A model generated the notes under the pieces. It was not told where the DNA came from. It made no database searches and saw only the letters and a program-made list of their open reading frames with translations. Below are positions 13,487-21,722 of a DNA stretch of 64,000 nucleotides, one piece after another. Numbering within the stretch: the stretch's first letter is position 1; every line of letters begins with the position of its first letter. The stretch comes from Neobacillus nitrireducens (GTDB taxonomy: Bacteria; Bacillota; Bacilli; Bacillales; Cytobacillaceae), in assembly GCF_030915405.1 (NCBI RefSeq), contig NZ_CP133262.1, positions 3,984,501-4,048,500 on the forward strand. Direction: 5' to 3'. Position numbers and translations under genes: made by a program.

Positions 13487-13720
13487 ATGCATACATTAGT
13501 TGTAATCTTATTAGTAATCGTAAGTATCGGACTTATTGGTGTTGTTATACTTCAATCAGGTAAAAGCGCTGGATTATCCGGTGCCATTTCAGGTGGTGCT
13601 GAATCATTATTTGGTAAGCAAAAAGCTCGAGGACTTGACTTGATTCTGCATCGTATTACGGTTGTATTATCCGTATTATTTATTCTGCTTGCTATTGCAG
13701 TAACTTACTTTAAAATCTAA
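13487..13720 (+). CDS. secG: Preprotein translocase subunit SecG
   Basis: A 77-residue protein with two hydrophobic segments (about residues 3-22 and 52-73). Between them is the conserved cytoplasmic loop [20 protein letters not shown]. SecG joins SecYE in the membrane and aids SecA-driven export. The ATG at 13487 is chosen over the GTG at 13478 because AGGAGG ends eight bases before it. It is followed by its own terminator, and downstream lie est, rnr, smpB and ssrA as in B. subtilis. Confidence 0.95.
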   Translation: MHTLVVILLVIVSIGLIGVVILQSGKSAGLSGAISGGAESLFGKQKARGLDLILHRITVVLSVLFILLAIAVTYFKI

Positions 13721-13731
13721 TATGTACACTC

Positions 13732-13761
13732 AACCTGGCCTGAGCGCCAGGTTTTTTGTTT
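13732..13761 (+). terminator. Intrinsic terminator after secG
   Basis: Stem AACCTGGC / GCCAGGTT followed by a run of T (TTTTTTGTTTTTT). Confidence 0.85.
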
Positions 13762-13901
13762 TTTAAGTTAGCAAGGCTGTGGATTTCCGTTCCAGGCGCT
13801 TGCGGTAAAATAATTCCCGGTTCTATAAGCGTTTTTCTGGCATGTTCATGCTTGCTTTGCTAAAACTAAACTAATGACTTGAAATTAAGGGAGTTTTTAT
13901 C

Positions 13902-14648
13902 ATGAAAGTTGCTACACCGAAGCCATTTACCTTTAAAGGAGGAAAACGAGCGGTTCTCCTCTTACATGGCTTTACTGGAAATTCAGCTGATGTTCGCATG
14001 TTAGGGCGTTTTTTAGAAAAAAAAGGCTACACCTGTCATGCTCCGCATTACAAAGGGCATGGCGTTCCACCGGAAGAGCTTGTTCATACAGGTCCTGAAG
14101 ATTGGTGGCAGGATGTCTTAAAGGGCTATGATTTTTTAAAAAATAAAGGCCACGCAGAAATTGCAGTGGCGGGATTGTCACTTGGCGGCGTATTTTCTTT
14201 GAAATTGGGATACACTGTACCTATAAAAGCGATTGTATCAATGTGCGCACCGATGCATATAAAAAGTGAAGGGGTCATGTATGAAGGAATTCTCGAATAT
14301 GCTCGGGAATTTAAAAAACGTGAAGGAAAAACAGACGAGCAAATCGAAATGGAAATGAATGAGTTTAAGAAAACACCGATGAAAACATTAAGAGCACTAC
14401 AGGCATTAATCGCCGATGTGCGTGAAAATGTGGATATGATCTATGCGCCTACGTTTGTCGTTCAGGCACGTCATGACAACATGATAAACACAGAAAGTGC
14501 GAACATTATATACAACGAAATCGAATCAGTTGACAAGGAATTAAAATGGTATGAGGAGTCTGGTCATGTGATCACGCTCGATAAAGAACGGGAACAATTG
14601 CATGAGGATGTCTATGCATTTTTAGAAAAACTCGACTGGCACGATTAA
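13902..14648 (+). CDS. est: Carboxylesterase, alpha/beta hydrolase
   Basis: A 248-residue alpha/beta hydrolase. The nucleophile serine is in G-L-S-L-G-G near residue 94, the oxyanion-hole motif H-G-F-T-G is near residue 25, and the catalytic histidine is in S-G-H-V near residue 225. Length and position between secG and rnr match B. subtilis YvaK and the Geobacillus carboxylesterase Est30. It probably hydrolyses short-chain carboxylic esters in the cytoplasm; the natural substrate is unknown. It is 27 bases from rnr and may share its transcript. Confidence 0.9.
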   Translation: MKVATPKPFTFKGGKRAVLLLHGFTGNSADVRMLGRFLEKKGYTCHAPHYKGHGVPPEELVHTGPEDWWQDVLKGYDFLKNKGHAEIAVAGLSLGGVFSLKLGYTVPIKAIVSMCAPMHIKSEGVMYEGILEYAREFKKREGKTDEQIEMEMNEFKKTPMKTLRALQALIADVRENVDMIYAPTFVVQARHDNMINTESANIIYNEIESVDKELKWYEESGHVITLDKEREQLHEDVYAFLEKLDWHD

Positions 14649-14675
14649 CAAAGCACCTATAAAGGAGGATTAGAT

Positions 14676-17105
14676 TTGGAAGATAATATACAAATGCATA
14701 TTGATAGGGTACTACAATATATGAAGGATGAGGCTTACAAGCCATTAACCGTACAGGAACTTGAGACAGCCTTTGGCATCCAAGATTCAAGCGATTTTAA
14801 AGAGTTTGTGAAAGCACTCGTCCAAATGGAGGAGAAAGGGTTAGTTGTCAGAACGCGCAGTAACCGTTATGGACTGCCGGAGAAAATGAACTTAATTCGC
14901 GGTAAGCTTATCGGTCATGCAAAAGGATTTGCCTTTGTCGCACCGGATGAGCCAGGAATGGATGATATCTTTATTCCGCCTAATGAAACCAATACGGCGA
15001 TGCATGGGGATATCGTTTTAGCGCGTGTTTCTTCTGAAAGCGCGGGGCAACGCAGGGAAGGCAGCATTATCCGTATTATAGAACGTGGTGTCCAGCAAAT
15101 TGTTGGAACGTATGTGGAAAGCAAAAGCTTTGGCTTTGTCATTCCAGATGATAAAAAATTTGCGAGTGATATTTTCATTCCAAAGGCAGCGTCTAAAGGA
15201 GCAGTCGAGGGACATAAAGTGGTTGTGAAGCTAGTAACCTATCCAGAAGGCCGCAAAAGTGCTGAGGGCGAAGTCATTACAATTCTCGGGCACAAAAACG
15301 ACCCAGGCGTGGACATTCTTTCCGTCATACATAAACACGGTTTACCGATGGCCTTTCCTGACGAGGTGTTAAAACAAGCAAACGAGGTGCCTGACACCAT
15401 TGATGAAAGTGAATTAGCCAACCGCCGTGACCTTAGGAATGAAACGATCGTCACGATTGACGGTGCCGACGCGAAAGACCTAGATGATGCAGTAACGGTG
15501 ACCAAGCTTGCGAATGGCAACTATAAGCTGGGCGTCCATATTGCTGATGTTAGCTATTATGTAAAAGAAGGCACACCGATTGACCTCGAAGCAGAGGAAC
15601 GGGCGACGAGTGTGTATTTAGTCGACCGGGTGATCCCGATGATTCCACACCGTTTATCGAATGGAATTTGTTCCTTAAATCCGAAAGTAGACCGTCTGGT
15701 GTTATCTTGCGAAATGGAAATTAACTCGGAGGGCGCAGTTGTTTCGCATGAGATTTTTCAATCTGTAATTAAAACAACCGAGCGGATGACCTATTCAGAT
15801 GTGAATCTGATTCTGGCTGAACATGATGAAGCAACACGCACGCGTTACGAACCGCTCGTGCCAATGTTTGAAATGATGGAGGAGTTAGCCGCTATCTTAC
15901 GGAACAAACGGATGAAGCGGGGCGCGATTGACTTTGATTTTAAAGAATCTAAGATTCTGGTCGATGAGGAAGGAAAGCCCACTGATGTGGTTCTTCGGGA
16001 GCGCTCGGTAGCAGAAAAGCTAATTGAAGAGTTTATGTTGGCCGCAAATGAAACAGTGGCAGAGCATTTCCATTGGATGGAGGTTCCCTTTATTTACCGT
16101 ATCCACGAGGATCCAAAGGAAGATAAACTGCGCAGATTTTTCGAGTTTATCACCAACTTTGGCTACATCGTAAAAGGGACTGCAAATGATGTTCATCCGA
16201 AGGCACTCCAAGAGATTATTGAAGAAGTGCAAGGTAAACCTGAGGAAATGGTGGTCTCGAAGGTGATGCTTCGCTCAATGCAGCAGGCCAAATATGATCC
16301 GGAAAGTCTCGGACATTTTGGTTTATCAACCGAGTTCTATACCCACTTCACCTCACCGATTCGCCGTTATCCGGATACCATTGTGCATCGCTTAATCCGG
16401 ACATACTTAATCGAAGGAAAGCTTGATTCAACCACCCAGGAAAAATGGAATGTGCGCTTACCTGAGATTGCTGATCATTCTTCAAAAATGGAGCGCCGCT
16501 CTGTGGATGCTGAGCGGGAAACGGATGATTTGAAGAAAGCTGAATTTATGGAAGACAAGATTGGTGTTGAGTACGACGGCATTATCAGCTCTGTAACGAA
16601 TTTCGGTATGTTTGTGGAGCTGCCAAATACCATTGAAGGACTTGTCCATGTCAGCTATATGACCGATGATTATTATCGCTATGATGAGCGCCAACTGGCG
16701 ATGATTGGCGAGCGGACAGGGAATGTGTTCCGAATTGGCGACGAGATTACCATTCGTGTTGTAAAAGTCAATAAGGATGAGCGTGCGATTGATTTTGAAA
16801 TTGTAGGCATGAAGGGTACTCCTCGTCGCGAACGGTCAGAAACGCCAAGGGTCTTCAGTACGGGCAGTGATACCAAGAAGCCGCGGAGGAATAAGCAGCA
16901 GGGCGGCAGTGGTGGTCGCGGCCAAGGTCAAGGCAGCAGTGGAGGTCGTGGTCAAGGTGGCGGCAATAGTCGTGGTCAAGGCCAAGGCGGAGGTTCCAAT
17001 GCTAAGTCTGAAGGCGGCAGCGGTCAAGGAAATAAAGTAAAGAAGAAACGTAAATTTTATGATAATGTGCCTAAAAACAAAAGTACGAAGCGGAAAAATA
17101 AATAA
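14676..17105 (+). CDS. rnr: Ribonuclease R
   Basis: An 809-residue 3'-5' exoribonuclease. Domains in order: an N-terminal winged helix (about 1-70), two cold-shock-like OB domains (to ~230), the RNB catalytic domain (about 250-580) with the metal-binding [12 protein letters not shown], an S1 RNA-binding domain (about 630-710), and a long glycine/glutamine/arginine-rich tail ending in lysines. Translation starts at TTG, with AAAGGAGG five bases upstream. RNase R degrades structured and non-stop messages and works with tmRNA-SmpB, encoded next door. The tail coding sequence is repetitive (GGTCAAGG-like units). A 13-bp dispersed motif lies inside the gene at 15386. Confidence 0.96.
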   Translation: MEDNIQMHIDRVLQYMKDEAYKPLTVQELETAFGIQDSSDFKEFVKALVQMEEKGLVVRTRSNRYGLPEKMNLIRGKLIGHAKGFAFVAPDEPGMDDIFIPPNETNTAMHGDIVLARVSSESAGQRREGSIIRIIERGVQQIVGTYVESKSFGFVIPDDKKFASDIFIPKAASKGAVEGHKVVVKLVTYPEGRKSAEGEVITILGHKNDPGVDILSVIHKHGLPMAFPDEVLKQANEVPDTIDESELANRRDLRNETIVTIDGADAKDLDDAVTVTKLANGNYKLGVHIADVSYYVKEGTPIDLEAEERATSVYLVDRVIPMIPHRLSNGICSLNPKVDRLVLSCEMEINSEGAVVSHEIFQSVIKTTERMTYSDVNLILAEHDEATRTRYEPLVPMFEMMEELAAILRNKRMKRGAIDFDFKESKILVDEEGKPTDVVLRERSVAEKLIEEFMLAANETVAEHFHWMEVPFIYRIHEDPKEDKLRRFFEFITNFGYIVKGTANDVHPKALQEIIEEVQGKPEEMVVSKVMLRSMQQAKYDPESLGHFGLSTEFYTHFTSPIRRYPDTIVHRLIRTYLIEGKLDSTTQEKWNVRLPEIADHSSKMERRSVDAERETDDLKKAEFMEDKIGVEYDGIISSVTNFGMFVELPNTIEGLVHVSYMTDDYYRYDERQLAMIGERTGNVFRIGDEITIRVVKVNKDERAIDFEIVGMKGTPRRERSETPRVFSTGSDTKKPRRNKQQGGSGGRGQGQGSSGGRGQGGGNSRGQGQGGGSNAKSEGGSGQGNKVKKKRKFYDNVPKNKSTKRKNK

Positions 17106-17110
17106 TCCTA

Positions 17111-17144
17111 ACGGGAGCCCATGATCTAGTTATGGGTTCCGTTA
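17111..17144 (+). terminator. Stem-loop after rnr
   Basis: Imperfect stem AACGGGAGCCCAT / ATGGGTTCCGTT six bases after the rnr stop, with only a weak T-tract. It is probably the rnr terminator or a 3'-end stem. Confidence 0.5.
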
Positions 17145-17179
17145 ACTATTACAAACATTAATACTGTAATGCAAAATGA

Positions 17180-17215
17180 CCTTCAAATTGTATGGCAATT
17201 TGGAGGTATATTTTT
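17180..17215 (+). terminator. Second stem-loop with T-run after rnr
   Basis: Stem CCTTCAAATTG / CAATTTGGAGG with one G-U pair, loop TATGG, followed by TATATTTTT. Confidence 0.6.
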
Positions 17216-17224
17216 GTAGATATA

Positions 17225-17430
17225 AAGGGATTTCGATAAACGGAGAAATTCCGGCTAAATTGGGAAATACCCATATTTCCTTAAAAATAAGGGTAGTTAT
17301 TCAGCTTATATGATCCAAATCTTTAGATTTTGTCTTATTAAGAGTAGCTAATCGGAATAACTCCGCTTATATCCGCTTCACAAGCTTCCTCTATATACAT
17401 TAGGCGGAAATTCTCCGCCTATGAATTCTC
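17225..17430. repeat. Cluster of small palindromes between rnr and smpB
   Basis: The 516-bp gap between rnr and smpB has no convincing gene. After the two stem-loops it holds several short hairpins: CGGA-N5-TCCG, GGAAAT-N6-ATTTCC, and GGCGGA-N5-TCCGCC. CGGAAT-type cores resemble those of the 21-bp arrays elsewhere in the window but are not evenly spaced. It may be a degenerate relative of those repeats. Confidence 0.45.
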
Positions 17431-17621
17431 AAATCTACTCACCTTACAAATTGCCCTACATTTTATAGTGCAAAAATGATTACATTTTGGTTTGCATTTT
17501 CCTTTGCAATAAGCTGACGTATTGCGACAGGAAACGGAAACCTTTAATGAGTTAGGGCTCTCTTTCAATTGTAGTAGCTATTATATTCTGCTAAAATAAA
17601 TTTTAAGATGAGGTGAAAAAG

Positions 17622-18089
17622 ATGCCAAAAGGTGAAGGAAAAGTTTGTGCACAAAACAAAAAGGCTTACCATGATTATTTTATTGAAGAAACCTACGAAG
17701 CTGGAATTGTTCTGCAGGGGACCGAAATTAAGTCAATTCGTGGGGGAAAAGTGAATCTTAAGGATGCTTATGCACGGATTCAAAATGGGGAAGCCATACT
17801 TTTCGGGATGCATGTCAGTCCGTATGAACAAGGAAACATTTTTAATCATGACCCATTACGAACACGAAAGCTATTACTCCATAAGCGCGAAATTAATAAA
17901 CTAATCGGTGAAACAAAAGAGGCAGGTTATGCACTTGTTCCATTAAAGCTTTATTTGAAAAATGGCTTTTGCAAAGTGTTAATCGGACTTGCGAAAGGTA
18001 AGAAGAATTACGATAAGCGAGAATCTTTAAAGCAAAAAGAAGCAAAGCGTGAGATTGAACGGGCCTTCCGTGACCGTCAGAAGATGTAA
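17622..18089 (+). CDS. smpB: SsrA-binding protein SmpB
   Basis: A 155-residue OB-fold protein with the family pattern K-A[11 protein letters not shown], [24 protein letters not shown] and a basic C-terminal tail. SmpB binds the tRNA-like part of tmRNA and carries it into stalled ribosomes. I start at the ATG at 17622 (MPKGEGK, as in B. subtilis), after GAGGTG, instead of the GTG at 17613. Its partner RNA gene follows within 180 bases. Confidence 0.96.
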   Translation: MPKGEGKVCAQNKKAYHDYFIEETYEAGIVLQGTEIKSIRGGKVNLKDAYARIQNGEAILFGMHVSPYEQGNIFNHDPLRTRKLLLHKREINKLIGETKEAGYALVPLKLYLKNGFCKVLIGLAKGKKNYDKRESLKQKEAKREIERAFRDRQKM

Positions 18090-18127
18090 CCAGAGTGAAT
18101 TGGAAATTGTTTTACAGATACTTACAA

Positions 18128-18155
18128 TTGAAAAATCCTTACAGTGTGTTATAAT
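18128..18155 (+). promoter_or_regulatory. Promoter of ssrA
   Basis: TTGAAA (18128-18133) and TATAAT (18150-18155), spacer 16. Transcription would begin about 100 bases before the mature tmRNA, implying 5' processing. A second TATAAT at 18259-18264 directly abuts the mature 5' end and so cannot be its -10 box. Confidence 0.65.
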
Positions 18156-18351
18156 AAGTTTGTCGCTAAGTTAGCGATGTGATACTTTTGCTCAAAGAAC
18201 GTTGTTGAGCTTCCTAACGTCTACAGCTTTAATCCTTAACAGGGGTTGCAGCTCCTTTTATAATGGGGACGCTACGGATTCGACAGGGGTAGTTTGAGCT
18301 TAGGTCGCGAGTCGAGGGGATCGGCCTCGTTAAAACGTCAAAGCCATAACT

Positions 18352-18387
18352 GGCAAAACTAACAACAACCTAGCTTTCGCAGCTTAA
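18352..18387 (+). other. tmRNA proteolysis-tag reading frame
   Basis: Resume codon GGC followed by eleven codons in total, then TAA. With the alanine supplied by the tmRNA itself the tag reads A-GKTNNNLAFAA. The start resembles the B. subtilis tag (AGKTN...) and the -AA end is what ClpXP recognises. Confidence 0.9.
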
Positions 18388-18607
18388 TAACTGCATAGCT
18401 GTTCGCCCCTCCATCGCCTATGTGGTAGGGTAGCGGACTCACTCTTAGTAGGCTACGCCGGAGTCCACCGCCTGAGGACGAAGGAAGAGAACAACCAGGC
18501 TAGCTGACCGGACGCCGGTCGATAGGCATATGGCTTCAGCGAAACACCAATATATCGACTACACTCGTAGAAGCTTAAGTGGCGATATCTTTGGACGTGG
18601 GTTCGAT

Positions 18608-18885
18608 TAGTATTAGTCGCCTTATGTGGTAACACATAAGTGAAAATTCGGCTTTATCGGTGAAACCTAAGTCACTTCAATGTGATAGGGCAATGCCGAG
18701 CGGTATGTGGAGTAATCCAACAGCCGTGTATCGACTTATAGGCTGCCATGTTTAAGTGGTAGTACTAGGATGTGAAATCATACCTTGAAGAGGTAAATTT
18801 ATGATTCGCATAAGACGCCGGAGGACCTGTTTGATGGCAGGTTCAAGATATAGTCAGTGCCATGACGAAAGCATGGAAGAGCACG
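18608..18885 (+). ncRNA. Group I intron (IA-like) in the tmRNA T-loop
   Basis: A 278-nt insertion with no internal ORF. It folds as a group I ribozyme. P1: exon CGAT pairs with intron GTCG, giving the required U-G pair at the 5' splice site. P2: CTTATGTG/CACATAAG with a GTAA loop. P3: TTCGGC (18647) with GCCGGA (18817). P4: TCGGT (18657) with GCCGA (18695, in the Q-like AATGCCGAGC). P7: GACTTATA (18733) with TATAGTC (18849, in the S-element AAGATATAGTC). P8: ACCTG/CAGGT. P9: GTGCCATG with CATG...GCAC. Two extra hairpins lie between P7 and P3, as in subgroup IA. The last base is G18885 (omega-G). Splicing itself is inferred. Confidence 0.92.
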
Positions 18886-18910
18886 TCCCACCGTCTCCAC
18901 TACATAGTGG

Positions 18911-18945
18911 AAAGAAAGACCAGCAGAGATGCTGGTCTTTCTTTA
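18911..18945 (+). terminator. Intrinsic terminator of ssrA
   Basis: Strong stem AAAGAAAGACCAGC / GCTGGTCTTTCTTT with loop AGAGAT. Confidence 0.9.
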
Positions 18946-18972
18946 TAGCTCGAAATATAATAATTCTAAACT

Positions 18973-18999
18973 AGATTAGCTGAGGCTAGTCTTTTTTTA
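18973..18999 (+). terminator. Second terminator after ssrA
   Basis: Stem AGATTAGC / GCTAGTCT with loop TGAG, followed by seven T. It isolates ssrA from the encapsulin operon. Confidence 0.75.
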
Positions 19000-19072
19000 T
19001 TTTAATAAACAGTTTTAAAAACGTATCCACGCGTCAATAATGACAAGTAGTTGAAATCCGGGGGTGCATTTA

Positions 19073-19645
19073 ATGAAAGAAGAATTAAAGATTTTTTATC
19101 ATATTTTTACGACGACCAAAGATGCTATTGAAAAATTTATGAATATGCTCGATCCTGTTATTCAAAATGCCACAGATGACCATGAACGTCTTTATTATCA
19201 TCATATTTTTGAAGAAGAGGAGCAGCGGCTCTCTCGATTAGTCGAGCTGATTCCACTGATCAGTAAGTTTGAAAGCGAAAAAGACGAGAAGGATTTCGCT
19301 CCCACTAATAATGAGTTTAATCGACTATTGCAGGAATTAAACCTTGAAAAGTTTGGCTTACATAATTTTGTCGAACATCTTGATTTAGCCCTGTTTCGCT
19401 TTACCGATGAGGAACGTAGCACGATGCTGAACCAGTTGCGAGAAGTTTCTTACTCGGATTACCAGCAGGTGAAAGCTATGTTGTTGGAGATTAATCAACG
19501 ATTTGATAATGACTATGTAGACCCGCATGCCCATCATGATCACGATCATGACCATTTAGACCGGTCAGGTACCACTTCAGGTGCTGTTCCAGTTGTATCT
19601 GCAGCTAAATATAAAAAGGGTTTTACGGTTGGGAGCTTAATTTAG
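19073..19645 (+). CDS. IMEF ferritin-like encapsulin cargo protein
   Basis: A 190-residue, mainly helical, acidic protein. It fits the iron-mineralizing encapsulin-associated Firmicute (IMEF) family: ferritin-like helices over residues 1-140 with E/H-rich stretches (H-H-I-F-E-E-E-E), a His/Asp-rich linker (H-A-H-H-D-H-D-H-D-H) near 155, and a C-terminal targeting peptide G-F-T-V-G-S-L-I. Known IMEF proteins oxidise and mineralise iron inside the encapsulin shell. The ATG at 19073 is eight bases after GGGGG; the GTG at 19064 is less likely. The shell gene follows after a 270-bp gap containing a 21-bp-period array. Confidence 0.9.
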   Translation: MKEELKIFYHIFTTTKDAIEKFMNMLDPVIQNATDDHERLYYHHIFEEEEQRLSRLVELIPLISKFESEKDEKDFAPTNNEFNRLLQELNLEKFGLHNFVEHLDLALFRFTDEERSTMLNQLREVSYSDYQQVKAMLLEINQRFDNDYVDPHAHHDHDHDHLDRSGTTSGAVPVVSAAKYKKGFTVGSLI

Positions 19646-19694
19646 GTAGTTTTTACATGAGTGAACAGTCTTAATTTAGCTGTTTTTGTTGTTT

Positions 19695-19807
19695 GGCGGA
19701 ATAAGTAGTGAAGTTGGCGGAATCCATCTTCAGTTTGGCGGAATAACTGGGAAACTTGGCGGAATCCCCGCTCCAAACGGCGGAATAAAAACAAAACTTG
19801 GTGGAAT
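19695..19807. repeat. Array of six GGCGGAAT motifs at exact 21-bp period
   Basis: GGCGGAAT (once GGTGGAAT) begins at 19695, 19716, 19737, 19758, 19779 and 19800. The two bases after the core alternate between AA and CC, so the true unit may be a 42-bp dimer. It fills most of the gap between the IMEF cargo and the encapsulin gene. A second copy of the same pattern is at 62952-63064. Confidence 0.85.
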
Positions 19808-19914
19808 CCCGCCTAGATACAAGCAAGCGGAATCCCGTCCTCCCTTATCCAAACAAATCCCCATCATAAGAACCAAATAGAAAAATATATACGAAAAGAA
19901 GAGAGGATCAAAAA

Positions 19915-20763
19915 ATGAACAAATTGCACTTATATCCAGATTCACCGTTAAATGAACAAGAATTTCTCCAATTAGATCAAACAGTCGTCGAATCGGCCCG
20001 CAGACAGTTAGTAGGCAGACGTTTTATCGAACTGTATGGACCACTTGGACGAGGCATGCAAAGTATCTCAAATGATATCTTCTTAGAAAATATGGAAGCC
20101 AAAATGGATTTCCAGGGTTCCTTTGATACCACTGTTGAATCCAGTAAACGTGTAAATCACACGATTCCATTACTCTATAAGGATTTTATCCTCTATTGGC
20201 GTGATATCGAACAGGCGAAGACACTTGATATTCCGATAGATTTTTCCCCAGCTGCTAATGCCGCCCGCGACGTCGCTAATCTGGAGGATCAAATGATTTT
20301 TCACGGCGCAAGAGAATTTGATATCCCTGGTTTAATGAATGTTCAAGGCCGCCTGACCCACCTAATTGGAGAATGGTATGAATCAGGGACGGCTTTTCAG
20401 GATATTGTCGAAGCGAGAAGCAAACTGCTTGAAATGAATCATCACGGACCGTTTGCGCTTATCTTATCACCCGAACTCTATTCACTCATTCATCGTGTTC
20501 ATAAGGATACCAATGTTCTGGAAATTGAACATATTCGTGAGCTAGTGACTGATGGAGTATTCCAATCCCCCGTTTTAAAAGGGAAGACGGGAGTGATTCT
20601 TAATACAGGACGAAACAACTTGGATCTTGCCGTGTCAGAGGATTTTGATACAGCCTACTTGGGCGTGGAAGGGATGAATCACCCGTTCCGCGTTTATGAA
20701 ACAGCGGTATTACGAATCAAGCGGCCTGGGGCTATTTGCACTCTAGAGGCAATCGAGGATTAA
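19915..20763 (+). CDS. Encapsulin shell protein (family 1)
   Basis: A 282-residue protein with HK97-fold encapsulin features: N-terminal S-P-L-N-E-Q-E-F, R-R-x-L-V-G-R-R-F-I-E-L-Y-G-P-L-G, the E-loop region D-F-I-L-Y-W-R-D-I-E, A-A-R-D-V-A-N-L-E-D and the C-terminal L-G-V-E-G. Length matches the large Firmicute IMEF-type encapsulins, which assemble T=4 cages about 40 nm across. It self-assembles in the cytoplasm and packages cargo bearing T-V-G-S-L-I peptides, which are present on both flanking gene products. A GAGAGGAT ribosome-binding site precedes the ATG. Confidence 0.95.
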   Translation: MNKLHLYPDSPLNEQEFLQLDQTVVESARRQLVGRRFIELYGPLGRGMQSISNDIFLENMEAKMDFQGSFDTTVESSKRVNHTIPLLYKDFILYWRDIEQAKTLDIPIDFSPAANAARDVANLEDQMIFHGAREFDIPGLMNVQGRLTHLIGEWYESGTAFQDIVEARSKLLEMNHHGPFALILSPELYSLIHRVHKDTNVLEIEHIRELVTDGVFQSPVLKGKTGVILNTGRNNLDLAVSEDFDTAYLGVEGMNHPFRVYETAVLRIKRPGAICTLEAIED

Positions 20764-20766
20764 TGG

Positions 20767-21147
20767 GTGAATAATCGAGTTTTTACGGTAGGCTCACTCA
20801 TTCCTGGAAAAATTGCACCGGTACAGAACTCTCCCACAAGAACTCTTTTTGAAAAAGAAGAACCAAAACAGCAATCGGGTGAAATCAAAAATCACTTCGA
20901 AAATATAATTGTGGTTCAGGGGTCGGATCCATTTGAAATCACACCAGCTAAAGGAAAGTTGCTTGATGCTGCATTAAACCAAGGGAAGCCCATCAACTAT
21001 AAATGCCGAAAAGGAACCTGCGGACAATGTACCGTACAGGTCCTGCAAGGTCCCGAACTATCAAAACCAAATGAACAAGAGAAAATTAAGCTTGGGAATG
21101 AATTAAACAATGGCTATCGATTGGCCTGCCAAGCTGTCATTCTATAA
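20767..21147 (+). CDS. [2Fe-2S] ferredoxin with encapsulin-targeting N-terminus
   Basis: A 126-residue protein. Residues 7-12 read T-V-G-S-L-I, the same targeting motif found at the C-terminus of the IMEF cargo, here placed at the N-terminus. A linker of about 40 residues leads to a plant-type [2Fe-2S] domain with C-R-K-G-T-C-G-Q-C and a last cysteine in L-A-C-Q. The start is GTG, three bases after the encapsulin stop, with GAGG in the end of that gene as ribosome-binding site. The likely role is donating electrons inside or at the shell to release stored iron as Fe(II); this is inferred from architecture and context. Confidence 0.88.
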   Translation: MNNRVFTVGSLIPGKIAPVQNSPTRTLFEKEEPKQQSGEIKNHFENIIVVQGSDPFEITPAKGKLLDAALNQGKPINYKCRKGTCGQCTVQVLQGPELSKPNEQEKIKLGNELNNGYRLACQAVIL

Positions 21148-21152
21148 AATAC

Positions 21153-21187
21153 AAAACGCGGTCCACCATAAGGCGGACCGCGTTTTT
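21153..21187. terminator. Bidirectional terminator after encapsulin operon
   Basis: Stem AAAACGCGGTCC / GGACCGCGTTTT with an inner CC-ATAA-GG, flanked by A- and T-runs, placed between convergent genes. Confidence 0.88.
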
Positions 21188-21188
21188 A

Positions 21189-21656
21189 CTAAGCAAATAA
21201 TTGAACTAATTTATCTTCAACTGGGAATGGAAGCGAGATATTGTGGTTCTTCAATTCTTTTACACTGATATCACGAACAAGCTTCAGTGCCTCTTTTTTA
21301 AAAGAGCTTGTTACAAAACCTGCATTTACTTCACAAAGCTTTTGTAAATATTTCAATGTATCGTGAAGTAGGTATTGCTTAATATACGTATTATTGAGCT
21401 GGCAAATTAATTTGTGTTGTAATCCTTTAATGACAGCAATTTGATCAACATGGGCAATCACGTTTGCGCCATCTTGGTCGATGAAGCCAACCGATACATA
21501 ATGACCTTTGGAGATATCAACATTGGTAAACACAGGGTTTAGATACGTTTCACCTGATGATAACCGAATCGAATCAGCCTCAACCGCACCGCCGATCTTA
21601 CGTTGATTCGAAATAACCGTGTGAATATCCTTCAACCCATATAGCATGTTAAACAT
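21189..21656 (-). CDS. Unrecognised protein under a Fur-box promoter
   Basis: A 155-residue protein that I do not recognise. It has no signal peptide or clear membrane segment. The N-terminal half looks beta-rich (many V/I/G, with a segment G-H-Y-V-S-V-G-F-I-D-Q-D-G) and the C-terminal half helical and lysine-rich. There is one cysteine pair far apart and no iron-binding motif I can name. GGAGGGGG lies six bases before the ATG. Its promoter is overlapped by a Fur-type box, and it converges on the encapsulin operon, so a role in iron limitation is plausible, but only by context. Confidence 0.75.
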   Translation of the reverse strand: MFNMLYGLKDIHTVISNQRKIGGAVEADSIRLSSGETYLNPVFTNVDISKGHYVSVGFIDQDGANVIAHVDQIAVIKGLQHKLICQLNNTYIKQYLLHDTLKYLQKLCEVNAGFVTSSFKKEALKLVRDISVKELKNHNISLPFPVEDKLVQLFA

Positions 21657-21691
21657 GTTGTATCCCCCTCCAAAGTAATCTCTATAATGTT

Positions 21692-21720
21692 ATCTTAAAG
21701 ATAATGAGAATCATTGTCAA
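21692..21720 (-). promoter_or_regulatory. Promoter overlapped by a Fur box
   Basis: On the minus strand TTGACA (21720-21715) and TAAGAT (21697-21692) are separated by 17 bases. GATAATGAGAATCATTGTC (21700-21718) inside them matches the 19-bp Fur consensus GATAATGATAATCATTATC at 17 of 19 positions. Repression by Fe-Fur is expected. Confidence 0.82.
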
Positions 21721-21722
21721 TG

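Larger units (their letters stand above)
18265..18899 (+). ncRNA. ssrA: tmRNA, interrupted by an intron
   Basis: Exon 1 is 18265-18607 and exon 2 is 18886-18899, about 357 nt joined, against 363 nt in B. subtilis. The 5' end GGGGACG pairs with CGTCTCC at the 3' end, followed by discriminator A. The D-loop region CTACGGATTCGACAGG and the tag-frame region match Bacillus tmRNA. The T-arm GTGGG-TTCGATT-CCCAC exists only if 278 bases are removed between T18607 and T18886. After the discriminator the DNA reads CTA, so the terminal CCA is not encoded and must be added enzymatically. It rescues stalled ribosomes with SmpB. Confidence 0.95.

Noticed and set aside
18259-18264. TATAAT directly before the tmRNA 5' end as its -10 box
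   Set aside because: It touches the first mature base, leaving no room for the usual 6-7 base gap; the promoter at 18128 is better.
18453-18635. 60-codon minus-strand frame
   Set aside because: It lies across tmRNA and its intron; the sequence is explained by RNA structure.
19686-19945. Open frames on both strands with G-G-I repeats
   Set aside because: They are by-products of the 21-bp GGCGGAAT array, open on both strands, and overlap the encapsulin ribosome-binding site.
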